Part shown: positions 1-5,907 of the stretch, piece by piece
How the letters are laid out: each line of letters begins with the position of its first letter
Position numbering within the stretch: the stretch's first letter is position 1
Assembly: GCA_026984355.1 (NCBI GenBank)
Contig: JALSSG010000157.1
Coordinates: 1-11,020 of the forward strand
DNA: 11,020 nt
Direction: 5' to 3'
DNA from: Hydrogenothermaceae bacterium
Lineage (GTDB): Bacteria; Aquificota; Aquificia; Aquificales; Hydrogenothermaceae
Translations under genes and position numbers: made by a program
Notes under the pieces: generated by a model
The model's database searches: none
Seen by the model: only the letters and a program-made list of their open reading frames with translations
Told to the model about the DNA's origin: nothing

Positions 1-2029
1 TTTCTAATACATTGTTTGGCAAGGAAGAAACTATCAAAAATCCATCTAAAAAACTTTGATGATTGGACACCAGTATAAACTGAGAATCAGGGATGTTTTC
101 TAGTCCTTTTACATCTAATCTAAAATAGATTTTAAATATAGGTTTTGTTATGTATTTAACTAATATAAGGGAATATTTGTTTTCGAAAATATCTACTTTT
201 ACATCTTCTTTTAATACTTTAGACCAATCTATTTTTACTGTTTCTAACTTTGTTTTCTTTTTTCTGACTAATTGTGCCAAATCCTTTACTGTTCCATACT
301 TTACAAGCTTTTCTTCTGAAATATTAAGTCCGAATGTCTTCTCTAAAAATACAAGAAATTCAACCTTCTCTAAGGAATCTAAGCCTAAGTCTATCTCTAT
401 GTGGTCTGTAGGATTAATATCTTTTTTAACAATACCTTTCAAGTATTCTTTTATAACTTTATATTCTTCAAATTCTGGTTCTGGTGATACGATTTTTTCT
501 TTCTTTTCTTCTTTTAAAAATTCAGGAAGCATAAATCTTCTTATTTTTCCAAGTCTTGTTTTAGGAAGTTCTTTTTTAACTATCTTTATAGAAGAGATTT
601 TCTTATAGTCTTGAACTTTTCTGTTATATATATCTATAACTTCCCACTTTATAGTCTCTTCTATATTCAATATGTTTCTTTCTTTTATTTTTTCGAAATC
701 TGGATATATCACTGCAATAAGTTTACCATTTTGCTCTATAACAGCAACTTCTTTAATTAGATTTGAGATTTTTAAGAGCTTTTGTTCTATTTCTTCAGGG
801 TTTATGTTTTTACCATTTGGTAGAACAATAATTTCTTTTTTTCTACCTGTTATATATAAATATCCTTCATCATCTAAATAACCTAAATCTCCTGTGTAAA
901 ACCAGCCATCTTTAATAGCTTTTTTAGTTTCTTCTGGTTTATTGTAGTAGCCTTTCATTACATTTCTTCCTTTTACAACTATTTCATTATCCTCTATTCT
1001 TACCTGTACATCTTTTATAGGTTTTCCTACAGACCCAAGTTTTATTTTGTCAGGCGGATTAAATGTTATTATTGGTGATGTTTCAGTAAGACCATAACCT
1101 TCTATAATCTTAAATCCAAGTGCCCATAAGTCAGTGGCTATATCCTTGTCTAGTTTAGCTCCGCCAGAGACGAAATATTTTATATTTCCACCAAATGTTT
1201 CATGTACTTTCTTAAATATCAATTTTGATAGTTTTTGACTGTTTATTAGTTTTGCTATTTTAAACAGGTATTTTGTAAAAATATTTTTATTTATTCTTTC
1301 AAAAATTTTTCTATGAAATAAAGTATAAAGACGAGGAACACCAATTAAAATAGAAACTTTATATTTTTTCATTTTCTCTAAAATATCATCTGCAGAGAGC
1401 CTATCTAAAAACACAATACATGCACCTAAATATATAGGGATTAAAAGAGAAACCATTAACGGATAAGAATGATGAAAAGGTAGTATGGCTATAGTTTTGT
1501 CTTTTTTTGATGCTATGTTTACATTGACTATTCCTTCTATGTTAGACATTAGATTATCAAAAGAGAGCATAACTCCTTTTGGCTGGCCAGTTGTCCCTGA
1601 TGTGTATAATATTAATGCTGTATCATCTTTATCTCTTTTAACCTCAGCAGTATCTATAATATTTGTGTTATTAATCTTTTCAAATACTAAAATATCTATA
1701 TTCTGCTTTATAAGAGATATTGCTTTGTTTAAAGTGTCTTTTGTATTTTCAGAACAAAACACTACTGAGGGTTTACAATCTGTTAGAACATAAGCCACTT
1801 CTTCATGAGTAGACATAAAATCTATAGGAACTGCTATTCCACCTTTTTTCCATATAGAGAAAAGAGAAATCGCCCACTCTGGGCGATTTTCAGAAAATAT
1901 ACAGACTTTATCTTCTGGACTTATATCAAGTAAAGAAGAAAATACTGATATTCTTTTTTTTAATTCTTTATAAGTTATACCTTTATCCTTATAGATAAAA
2001 ACATATCCATCGTGCTCTTTTAGAAACAT
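1..2029 (-). CDS. Fatty-acid AMP ligase–ACP–PlsC acyltransferase fusion (3' end beyond window)
   Basis: Predicted to activate a fatty acid with ATP, load it onto its own acyl carrier protein domain, and pass it to a lysophospholipid or glycerol-phosphate acceptor. About 676 residues are visible. An ANL-family ligase domain covers about residues 1-500: P-loop TSGTTGQPKG near 142-151, the YTGDLG aspartate at 381, and the C-terminal NGKN lysine at about 407. A carrier domain follows at about 515-590, with LGLDSLE and the phosphopantetheine serine at about 552. From about 635 an acyltransferase domain begins, with NHQSFLD giving the HX4D catalytic motif (His about 657, Asp about 662). The rest lies off the left edge. 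The ATG overlaps the stop of the upstream GYD gene (TAATG), so translation is probably coupled; its own Shine-Dalgarno is weak. Domain order is the reverse of E. coli Aas (acyltransferase first), and Aas has no built-in ACP. Domain calls are firm; substrate and acceptor are inferred. Confidence 0.93.
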   Translation of the reverse strand, partial: MFLKEHDGYVFIYKDKGITYKELKKRISVFSSLLDISPEDKVCIFSENRPEWAISLFSIWKKGGIAVPIDFMSTHEEVAYVLTDCKPSVVFCSENTKDTLNKAISLIKQNIDILVFEKINNTNIIDTAEVKRDKDDTALILYTSGTTGQPKGVMLSFDNLMSNIEGIVNVNIASKKDKTIAILPFHHSYPLMVSLLIPIYLGACIVFLDRLSADDILEKMKKYKVSILIGVPRLYTLFHRKIFERINKNIFTKYLFKIAKLINSQKLSKLIFKKVHETFGGNIKYFVSGGAKLDKDIATDLWALGFKIIEGYGLTETSPIITFNPPDKIKLGSVGKPIKDVQVRIEDNEIVVKGRNVMKGYYNKPEETKKAIKDGWFYTGDLGYLDDEGYLYITGRKKEIIVLPNGKNINPEEIEQKLLKISNLIKEVAVIEQNGKLIAVIYPDFEKIKERNILNIEETIKWEVIDIYNRKVQDYKKISSIKIVKKELPKTRLGKIRRFMLPEFLKEEKKEKIVSPEPEFEEYKVIKEYLKGIVKKDINPTDHIEIDLGLDSLEKVEFLVFLEKTFGLNISEEKLVKYGTVKDLAQLVRKKKTKLETVKIDWSKVLKEDVKVDIFENKYSLILVKYITKPIFKIYFRLDVKGLENIPDSQFILVSNHQSFLDGFLIVSSLPNNVLE

Positions 2030-2343
2030 TACTCAGCAGGAGCTTTCCTTATATGAGTAATATTGTCTTTAAATTTTTCCCATTCTATTGCTGGCCATGT
2101 TTCTGTAGTAGCATGACCAAAAGACCTTACAATCATAGCAACTTTGGCAGCCTCTTCATCACTTGAAGCTTGAAAAATGTCTAAATAGTCGTAAGGTCCA
2201 AAAACTGCAAGATTTTTAATCCATTTAACTCCCGGACAATTTTTTTCAATACTTGCTTTTACTTCTTTTTCTAATTCAACAAGGTCTGAAGGGTTTTTTG
2301 TTGCATCTGGAGAGACTTTTGTTAGCATAACATAAATAGGCAT
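2029..2343 (-). CDS. GYD-domain protein, function unknown
   Basis: A 104-residue soluble protein of the GYD family (Pfam GYD type), small ferredoxin-like alpha/beta proteins with no settled biochemical role. The signature is GPYDYLDIFQA in the middle, followed by a helix rich in Glu/Ala and then SFGHATTETWPA, which matches the usual SLG-x-x-TET pattern of the family. A longer reading from an ATG at 2358 is possible, but that ATG is part of the GGAGGG ribosome site (2351-2356), which is spaced 7 bases from the ATG at 2343. The start MPIYVML is therefore preferred and agrees with how family members usually begin. Its TAA stop shares a base with the ATG of the acyl ligase downstream, and a small membrane-peptide gene lies 54 bases upstream. 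The arrangement suggests one operon and possibly a role linked to the ligase, which is inference only. Confidence 0.88.
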   Translation of the reverse strand: MPIYVMLTKVSPDATKNPSDLVELEKEVKASIEKNCPGVKWIKNLAVFGPYDYLDIFQASSDEEAAKVAMIVRSFGHATTETWPAIEWEKFKDNITHIRKAPAE

Positions 2344-2350
2344 TTTTACG

Positions 2351-2356
2351 CCCTCC
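2351..2356 (-). promoter_or_regulatory. Ribosome binding site deciding the GYD gene start
   Basis: The minus strand reads GGAGGG, then 7 bases, then the ATG at 2343. The upstream in-frame ATG at 2358 overlaps this site and has no Shine-Dalgarno of its own, so the shorter protein is preferred. Confidence 0.75.
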
Positions 2357-2397
2357 ATTTATGATTTTATATTTGGTGATATTTAATATATGTTCTG

Positions 2398-2568
2398 TTA
2401 ATTTTGAGTCAATTTATTGATTTTTTGTCTTTCTTGAAACTTCTTTTGTAAAAAGTTATAAAGGAAAATACCTATAAATACACCAAGAGCCATAAAACCA
2501 AGATAAAAACTCATCTTAACAAAGGCGATAAGTGCAAGAAGGATAAGAAGTAAATAAAGTAGCTTCAT
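2398..2568 (-). CDS. Small two-helix membrane protein, hypothetical
   Basis: A 56-residue open frame that I do not recognise as a named family. It begins MKLLYLLLIL and consists of two hydrophobic stretches (about residues 2-18 and 21-40) split by a short VKMS turn. A basic, glutamine-rich tail with KK, ER and K residues (41-56) ends at TAA. A GGAG Shine-Dalgarno (2576-2579) sits 7 bases before the ATG, the normal spacing for this window. It ends 54 bases before the GYD gene, same strand, so it is probably the first gene of the operon that ends in the acyl ligase fusion. The pattern predicts a helical-hairpin inner-membrane peptide with a cytoplasmic basic tail. Function is unknown; a start by chance with this good a ribosome site and hydrophobic pattern is less likely than a real gene. 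Confidence 0.65.
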   Translation of the reverse strand: MKLLYLLLILLALIAFVKMSFYLGFMALGVFIGIFLYNFLQKKFQERQKINKLTQN

Positions 2569-2597
2569 AAAACAGCTCCATTTAATTTATAAAAATT

Positions 2598-2603
2598 ATT
2601 CTA
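2598..2603 (-). promoter_or_regulatory. Candidate -10 element for the leftward operon
   Basis: The minus strand reads TAGAAT (one mismatch to TATAAT), about 30 bases upstream of the small membrane-protein ATG. No convincing -35 box is seen at 16-18 bp. It sits back to back with the candidate upp promoter. Confidence 0.3.
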
Positions 2604-2621
2604 CACTTATTTGTCCACAAG

Positions 2622-2630
2622 TGCTATTAT
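2622..2630 (+). promoter_or_regulatory. Candidate extended -10 promoter of upp
   Basis: TGCTATTAT fits the extended -10 form TGnTATAAT with one mismatch. The -35 region is weak, as is common for extended -10 promoters. Transcription would begin near 2637, leaving a leader of about 23 bases before the upp ATG at 2660. This would exclude the upstream GTG at 2621 as a start. Confidence 0.4.
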
Positions 2631-2646
2631 TTAATAATAATTTTAT

Positions 2647-2654
2647 AAAAGGGG
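2647..2654 (+). promoter_or_regulatory. Ribosome binding site deciding the upp start
   Basis: AAAAGGGG lies 5 bases before the ATG at 2660. The upstream in-frame GTG at 2621 has no such site, and the resulting 208-residue protein matches the family's usual length. Confidence 0.75.
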
Positions 2655-2659
2655 ATGCA

Positions 2660-3286
2660 ATGGAGAATGTCTTTTATGTAGAACATCCTTTATTGAAAAA
2701 TTTAATAACAAAGTTAAGAGATATTAACACAGAAGGCTATTTTTTCAGGAAATTTTTAAGTGAAGTTGGAAGAGTTCTTTTAATAGAGGCTCTAAAATAT
2801 GAAAAAACTATAGAAATTGAGATAAATACATGGATAGGAAACAGCAAGTTTCCTGCCTTAGATGAAGAAAAATATGTGTTTATACCTATCCTTAGGGCTG
2901 GATTGCCTATGTTAGAAGGTGTGTCAGAAATGCTCCCAAAATCCAAAGCTGGATTTATCGCATTAAAAAGAGATGAAGAAACGTTAGAAAGTCATCTTTA
3001 CTATGATAGAGTTCCAGACCTTAAAGGTCATACAGCTATTATATTAGACCCTATGGTTGCTACTGGAGGCTCTTTAGATTATGCAATAAAAGTTGTAAAG
3101 CACAAAAATCCAGAGAGGATAATATCTTTAAATGTAATAGGAGCTCCAGAAGGATTAGAAAGAGTTTCGAAAAATCACCCTGATGTGAAAATTTATATAG
3201 CCCAGATAGATAAAGGTCTGAATGATAAAGGTTATATTGTTCCTGGAATAGGCGATGCTGGAGATAGAGCTTATAATACTGACTGA
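2660..3286 (+). CDS. upp: Uracil phosphoribosyltransferase
   Basis: Cytosolic pyrimidine salvage enzyme that joins uracil to PRPP, giving UMP and pyrophosphate. With the ATG at 2660 the protein is 208 residues, the usual length for bacterial UPRT. Landmarks in order: the ILRAGLPMLEG stretch (about 78-87), the PRPP-binding loop ILDPMVATGGS (about 128-138), and the uracil-binding C-terminal signature GIGDAGDRAYNT (about 196-207). The reading from the GTG at 2621 would add 13 residues (LLFNNNF...) that are not typical of the family. Its TGA overlaps the ATG of the next gene (TGATG), so upp heads a three-gene set with two LysE-type exporters. No attenuator or PyrR-like element could be recognised in the short leader. 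Confidence 0.96.
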   Translation: MENVFYVEHPLLKNLITKLRDINTEGYFFRKFLSEVGRVLLIEALKYEKTIEIEINTWIGNSKFPALDEEKYVFIPILRAGLPMLEGVSEMLPKSKAGFIALKRDEETLESHLYYDRVPDLKGHTAIILDPMVATGGSLDYAIKVVKHKNPERIISLNVIGAPEGLERVSKNHPDVKIYIAQIDKGLNDKGYIVPGIGDAGDRAYNTD

Positions 3287-3921
3287 TGCAGTTTGTAGAG
3301 GCTTTTACTTATGGATTACTTCTTGGAGTTGCCACAGCAATATCTCCAGGACCTTTCATAGCTCTTATAATTGCTGAAGCTTTAGATGGAAAACTAAAAA
3401 ATGCAATTATTATAAGTTTTACTCCTATTTTAACAGATATCCCTATCATATTTTTATCTTTTAGTTTATTAAAGAATTTCCTTAACAAAAAAGAGTTTTT
3501 AGCTGTTATTTCATTTTTAGGCTCTATTTTCCTGTTTTACTATGGAATATATCACACAAGAACTAAAAGATTTTCATATATAAAAGCAACAGGAAAAATT
3601 GAAGAACCTGAAGATATAATAAGCAGTTTATGGAAAGGGATTATAGTTAATTTACTTAGTCCCTATACATATATATTCTGGGTAGTTATAGCTACAAGTT
3701 TCCTTATAAAACTTGATGTTTTATCTAGGTTTGTTTTTATTTTTTCCTTTTTTTCTGGTCTTATTGGTTCTTCTATTTTACTTGCCTTTTTGATTTATAA
3801 AGGAAGAATATTTTTAAGTAGCAAATATCTGGTATACATAACAAAGATTTTAGGTATTATTTTAATACTATTTGGGTTTAGACTTTTATATGAAGGTCTA
3901 AAATACATAGGCTTAATATGA
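3286..3921 (+). CDS. LysE/RhtB-family exporter, first of a tandem pair
   Basis: A 211-residue inner-membrane protein of the LysE superfamily, whose characterised members export amino acids such as lysine, arginine, homoserine or threonine. The hallmark SPGP motif is at residues 20-23 after the first helix. A second conserved region LTDIP follows, then a polar loop at about 95-115, then NLLSPYTYIFW and a C-terminal helix with ILILFG. About six hydrophobic segments can be seen, as expected. The ATG overlaps the upp stop (TGATG) and there is no close Shine-Dalgarno of its own, so expression probably depends on coupling to upp. It overlaps the second exporter by 4 bases. The substrate cannot be read from the sequence. 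Confidence 0.88.
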   Translation: MQFVEAFTYGLLLGVATAISPGPFIALIIAEALDGKLKNAIIISFTPILTDIPIIFLSFSLLKNFLNKKEFLAVISFLGSIFLFYYGIYHTRTKRFSYIKATGKIEEPEDIISSLWKGIIVNLLSPYTYIFWVVIATSFLIKLDVLSRFVFIFSFFSGLIGSSILLAFLIYKGRIFLSSKYLVYITKILGIILILFGFRLLYEGLKYIGLI

Positions 3922-4508
3922 TTGAGTTTTTTATTGCAGGTTTGTTGCTTGGTATATCTGCTGGAATATCTCCAGGTCCTTTAATGGCAGTTCTTATAAG
4001 TGAAACAATAAAAGGAAATTTTAAAAATGGTTTTATTATTTCTATTGTTCCTGTTTTAACTGATATTCCTCTTATAATTGTGCTTGTATTTTTCTTGAAA
4101 AATGTTCAAAACCATGAGTTTATTATAAAAACTTTATACTTTTTAGGTTTTATTGTCTTAACGTATTATGGCTTAAAGGACATTTTAGCATCTAAAGTAG
4201 ATATAAACATAAATTCATACACAGTAGCTTCTTTAAAAAGAGGACTTTTAACTAATATACTAAACCCACATCCATATATATTCTGGGGTCTTGTTGGTGT
4301 TCCTTTTATTATAGAAGAAAATATTTTCAACATGATTTCATTTATTGCTGGCTTTTTTATAGGTATTGTTGGTTCAAAAATATCAATTGCTCTTATTGTA
4401 GAGAAAAGTAAAAAATTTCTTCAAAGCAGGTATTATATATATATGATTAAACTCTCTGGTTTAATCTTAGTTCTTTTTGGGGTTGTTCTTTTTTCTAAGA
4501 TTTTTTAG
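3918..4508 (+). CDS. LysE/RhtB-family exporter, second of a tandem pair
   Basis: A 196-residue inner-membrane protein, plainly a paralogue of the preceding gene. Both share SPGP (here 18-21), LTDIP, a block ending in P-x-x-YIFW (here NPHPYIFW), a glycine-serine helix (FIGIVGSKISIAL) and a C-terminal ILVLFG segment. The central polar loop is shorter and lacks the Glu/Asp-rich patch of the first copy. The start overlaps the previous stop as ATGA, with a weak AGG 7 bases before it. Divergence is large, so the duplication looks old. The two may act as separate exporters or as a heteromeric pair. The 3' end overlaps the convergent SDR gene by 14 bases. Confidence 0.88.
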   Translation: MIEFFIAGLLLGISAGISPGPLMAVLISETIKGNFKNGFIISIVPVLTDIPLIIVLVFFLKNVQNHEFIIKTLYFLGFIVLTYYGLKDILASKVDININSYTVASLKRGLLTNILNPHPYIFWGLVGVPFIIEENIFNMISFIAGFFIGIVGSKISIALIVEKSKKFLQSRYYIYMIKLSGLILVLFGVVLFSKIF

Positions 4509-5238
4509 ACTTTTCCCAGCTTTTTAAGGCTAAACTATCATACAAGTTTGGAAATAAATTTCCAAAAAATATAAAAAATTTATACCAGAAGGGAAATGTA
4601 ATTTCTCTTTTTCTTTTTTTATAGGCTTTATAAACAGCTTTTGCAAAGTTTTCAGGAGATTGACTAAAAGGTGTTGAAGGAGGTTTTAAAGAGCCTAAAG
4701 CTCTTGTTGAAAATCCTGTATTTATTCTTCCAACTATCAGATTTAAAACATGAACACCATAAGGTTTTAGCTCTGCTCTTAGAGAATCAGAAAAAGCATT
4801 TAAAGCATATTTAGAAGAGCAGTAAGCACCCATATATGGAACATATAATTTTCCAGCTACAGAAGAAACGTTTATTATAGTTCCTTTTGTTTTTATAAGA
4901 TTATCTAAAAATTTTTGAGTTAGAAAAACATATGAGAAAAAGTTTAATTCATACACCTTTCTTAAATCTTCTTCTTTTATATCTTTCCAGCTTTCGTATA
5001 TACCTATTCCTGCATTATTTATGAGAATATCAATTCTACTAAAATTTTCAAAAAATCTGTTGTAAACTCTATTTATATCTTCTTTTTGTGTCAAATCTGC
5101 CTGTAGATAAAGGTCTATATTTATATCAGGCTTTGTCCTTGATACTCCACATATTTTAAAGCCATGTTTTTTAAACTCTAATGCAAGAGATTTTCCAAGT
5201 CCTTTAGATACACCTGTAATTAGAGCAACTCTATCCAT
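4495..5238 (-). CDS. Short-chain dehydrogenase/reductase (classical SDR)
   Basis: A 247-residue NAD(P)-dependent oxidoreductase of the classical SDR family. Visible landmarks are the Rossmann glycine motif TGVSKGLG (8-15), a basic residue after the second strand (GVSR, Arg34) hinting at NADPH, and NNAG (74-77). The catalytic set is Asn99, Ser126, Tyr139 and Lys143 (YCSSK). The C-terminus carries an aromatic, amphipathic stretch (FWYKFFIFFGNLFPNLY) that could touch the membrane or bind a hydrophobic substrate. It overlaps the upstream DedA gene by 8 bases, so the two are co-translated. The true substrate is unknown; a lipid or ketone substrate would suit the context, but that is inference. Confidence 0.9.
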   Translation of the reverse strand: MDRVALITGVSKGLGKSLALEFKKHGFKICGVSRTKPDINIDLYLQADLTQKEDINRVYNRFFENFSRIDILINNAGIGIYESWKDIKEEDLRKVYELNFFSYVFLTQKFLDNLIKTKGTIINVSSVAGKLYVPYMGAYCSSKYALNAFSDSLRAELKPYGVHVLNLIVGRINTGFSTRALGSLKPPSTPFSQSPENFAKAVYKAYKKRKREITFPFWYKFFIFFGNLFPNLYDSLALKSWEKSKKS

Positions 5239-5851
5239 TTTTTATTTTTCCATTTTTATAGATTAAGAGAAAAAAGCCAGTAAGTGATATAAGTACAATT
5301 ATGATAACCGTTCCAGAAATTCCAATATACTTAATCAACATATCAAGATTTTTTCCAAAGATATATCCAGCAGTGGAAAATACAGAAGCCCATAAAACAG
5401 CACCTAATATGTTATAAAATAAAAATTTCTTATAGCTCATCTCAGAGATACCTGCTACAACAGGAACAAATGTTCTTATTAGTGATGTAAATCTACCAAG
5501 GACTATGGCCATTCCTCCAAACTTTTCAAAAAACTCATGAGATTTATCAAGATACTCTTTTTTGAAACCAAATTTTTTTCCATACTTTAGCAAAAAAGGT
5601 TCACCAAATTTTTTCCCTATAAAATATCCTATATTATCACCTATTACAGCGCCTACAGTAGATACTAATATAACAAAAAGTAAGTTTAAAATATCTCTAG
5701 AAGCTAAAAACCCTGATAATAGTACAACAGTATCACCAGGAACAAACATACCTAAAAAAACAGAAGTTTCCAGTGTGGTGATAACAAATATAGCCAAATA
5801 TCCATATAAGCTAAGATAGTTGTATATAGTATCAAGTAATTCTTTTTCCAC
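5231..5851 (-). CDS. DedA-family membrane protein
   Basis: A 206-residue polytopic inner-membrane protein of the DedA (SNARE-associated/VTT) superfamily. Some members flip undecaprenyl phosphate and others support membrane potential and pH balance. Family features: an early helix ending in GMFVPGDT (the usual PG-[DE] site), GDNIGYFIGKKFG, then a GRFTSLIRTFVPVVAG block with the conserved arginines, and two C-terminal helices followed by a basic tail. A TTG 27 bases upstream (5878) opens the same frame, but AAAGGAAG at 5856-5863 is ideally placed for the GTG at 5851, which is preferred. It overlaps the SDR gene by 8 bases. A role in recycling the lipid carrier would fit the glycan genes elsewhere in the window, but DedA subgroups differ in substrate. 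Confidence 0.9.
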   Translation of the reverse strand: MEKELLDTIYNYLSLYGYLAIFVITTLETSVFLGMFVPGDTVVLLSGFLASRDILNLLFVILVSTVGAVIGDNIGYFIGKKFGEPFLLKYGKKFGFKKEYLDKSHEFFEKFGGMAIVLGRFTSLIRTFVPVVAGISEMSYKKFLFYNILGAVLWASVFSTAGYIFGKNLDMLIKYIGISGTVIIIVLISLTGFFLLIYKNGKIKNG

Positions 5852-5855
5852 TAAA

Positions 5856-5863
5856 CTTCCTTT
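5856..5863 (-). promoter_or_regulatory. Ribosome binding site favouring a GTG start for the DedA gene
   Basis: The minus strand reads AAAGGAAG, with GGA 6 bases from the GTG at 5851. The alternative TTG at 5878 lies upstream of this site and has no comparable one. Confidence 0.65.
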
Positions 5864-5890
5864 GGTAGTAGTTTTCAAAAATTAAAGGAT

Positions 5891-5896
5891 ATTATA
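5891..5896 (-). promoter_or_regulatory. Candidate -10 box of the DedA–SDR pair
   Basis: A perfect TATAAT on the minus strand, about 40 bases before the GTG start and in the short gap after the GGDEF-EAL stop. The -35 region (TATCAT at 17 bp) is poor, and perfect matches arise easily in AT-rich DNA. Confidence 0.35.
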
Positions 5897-5907
5897 ATAT
5901 AAGAATT

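Noticed and set aside
150..1793. Open frames on the plus strand (150-608, 672-881, 1485-1793)
   Set aside because: They are antisense to the ligase fusion, whose minus-strand frame carries conserved motifs throughout; their translations are low-complexity Ser/Phe-rich.
2621..2659. GTG-initiated N-terminal extension of upp
   Set aside because: The extension lies upstream of AAAAGGGG and covers the candidate -10 element; UPRT proteins normally start near the preferred ATG at 2660.
2737..2946. Minus-strand open frame inside upp
   Set aside because: It is a shadow of upp with no recognisable domain or ribosome site.
5562..5819. Plus-strand open frame inside the DedA gene
   Set aside because: It is antisense to a gene with clear family motifs, with Pro/Lys-rich shadow composition.
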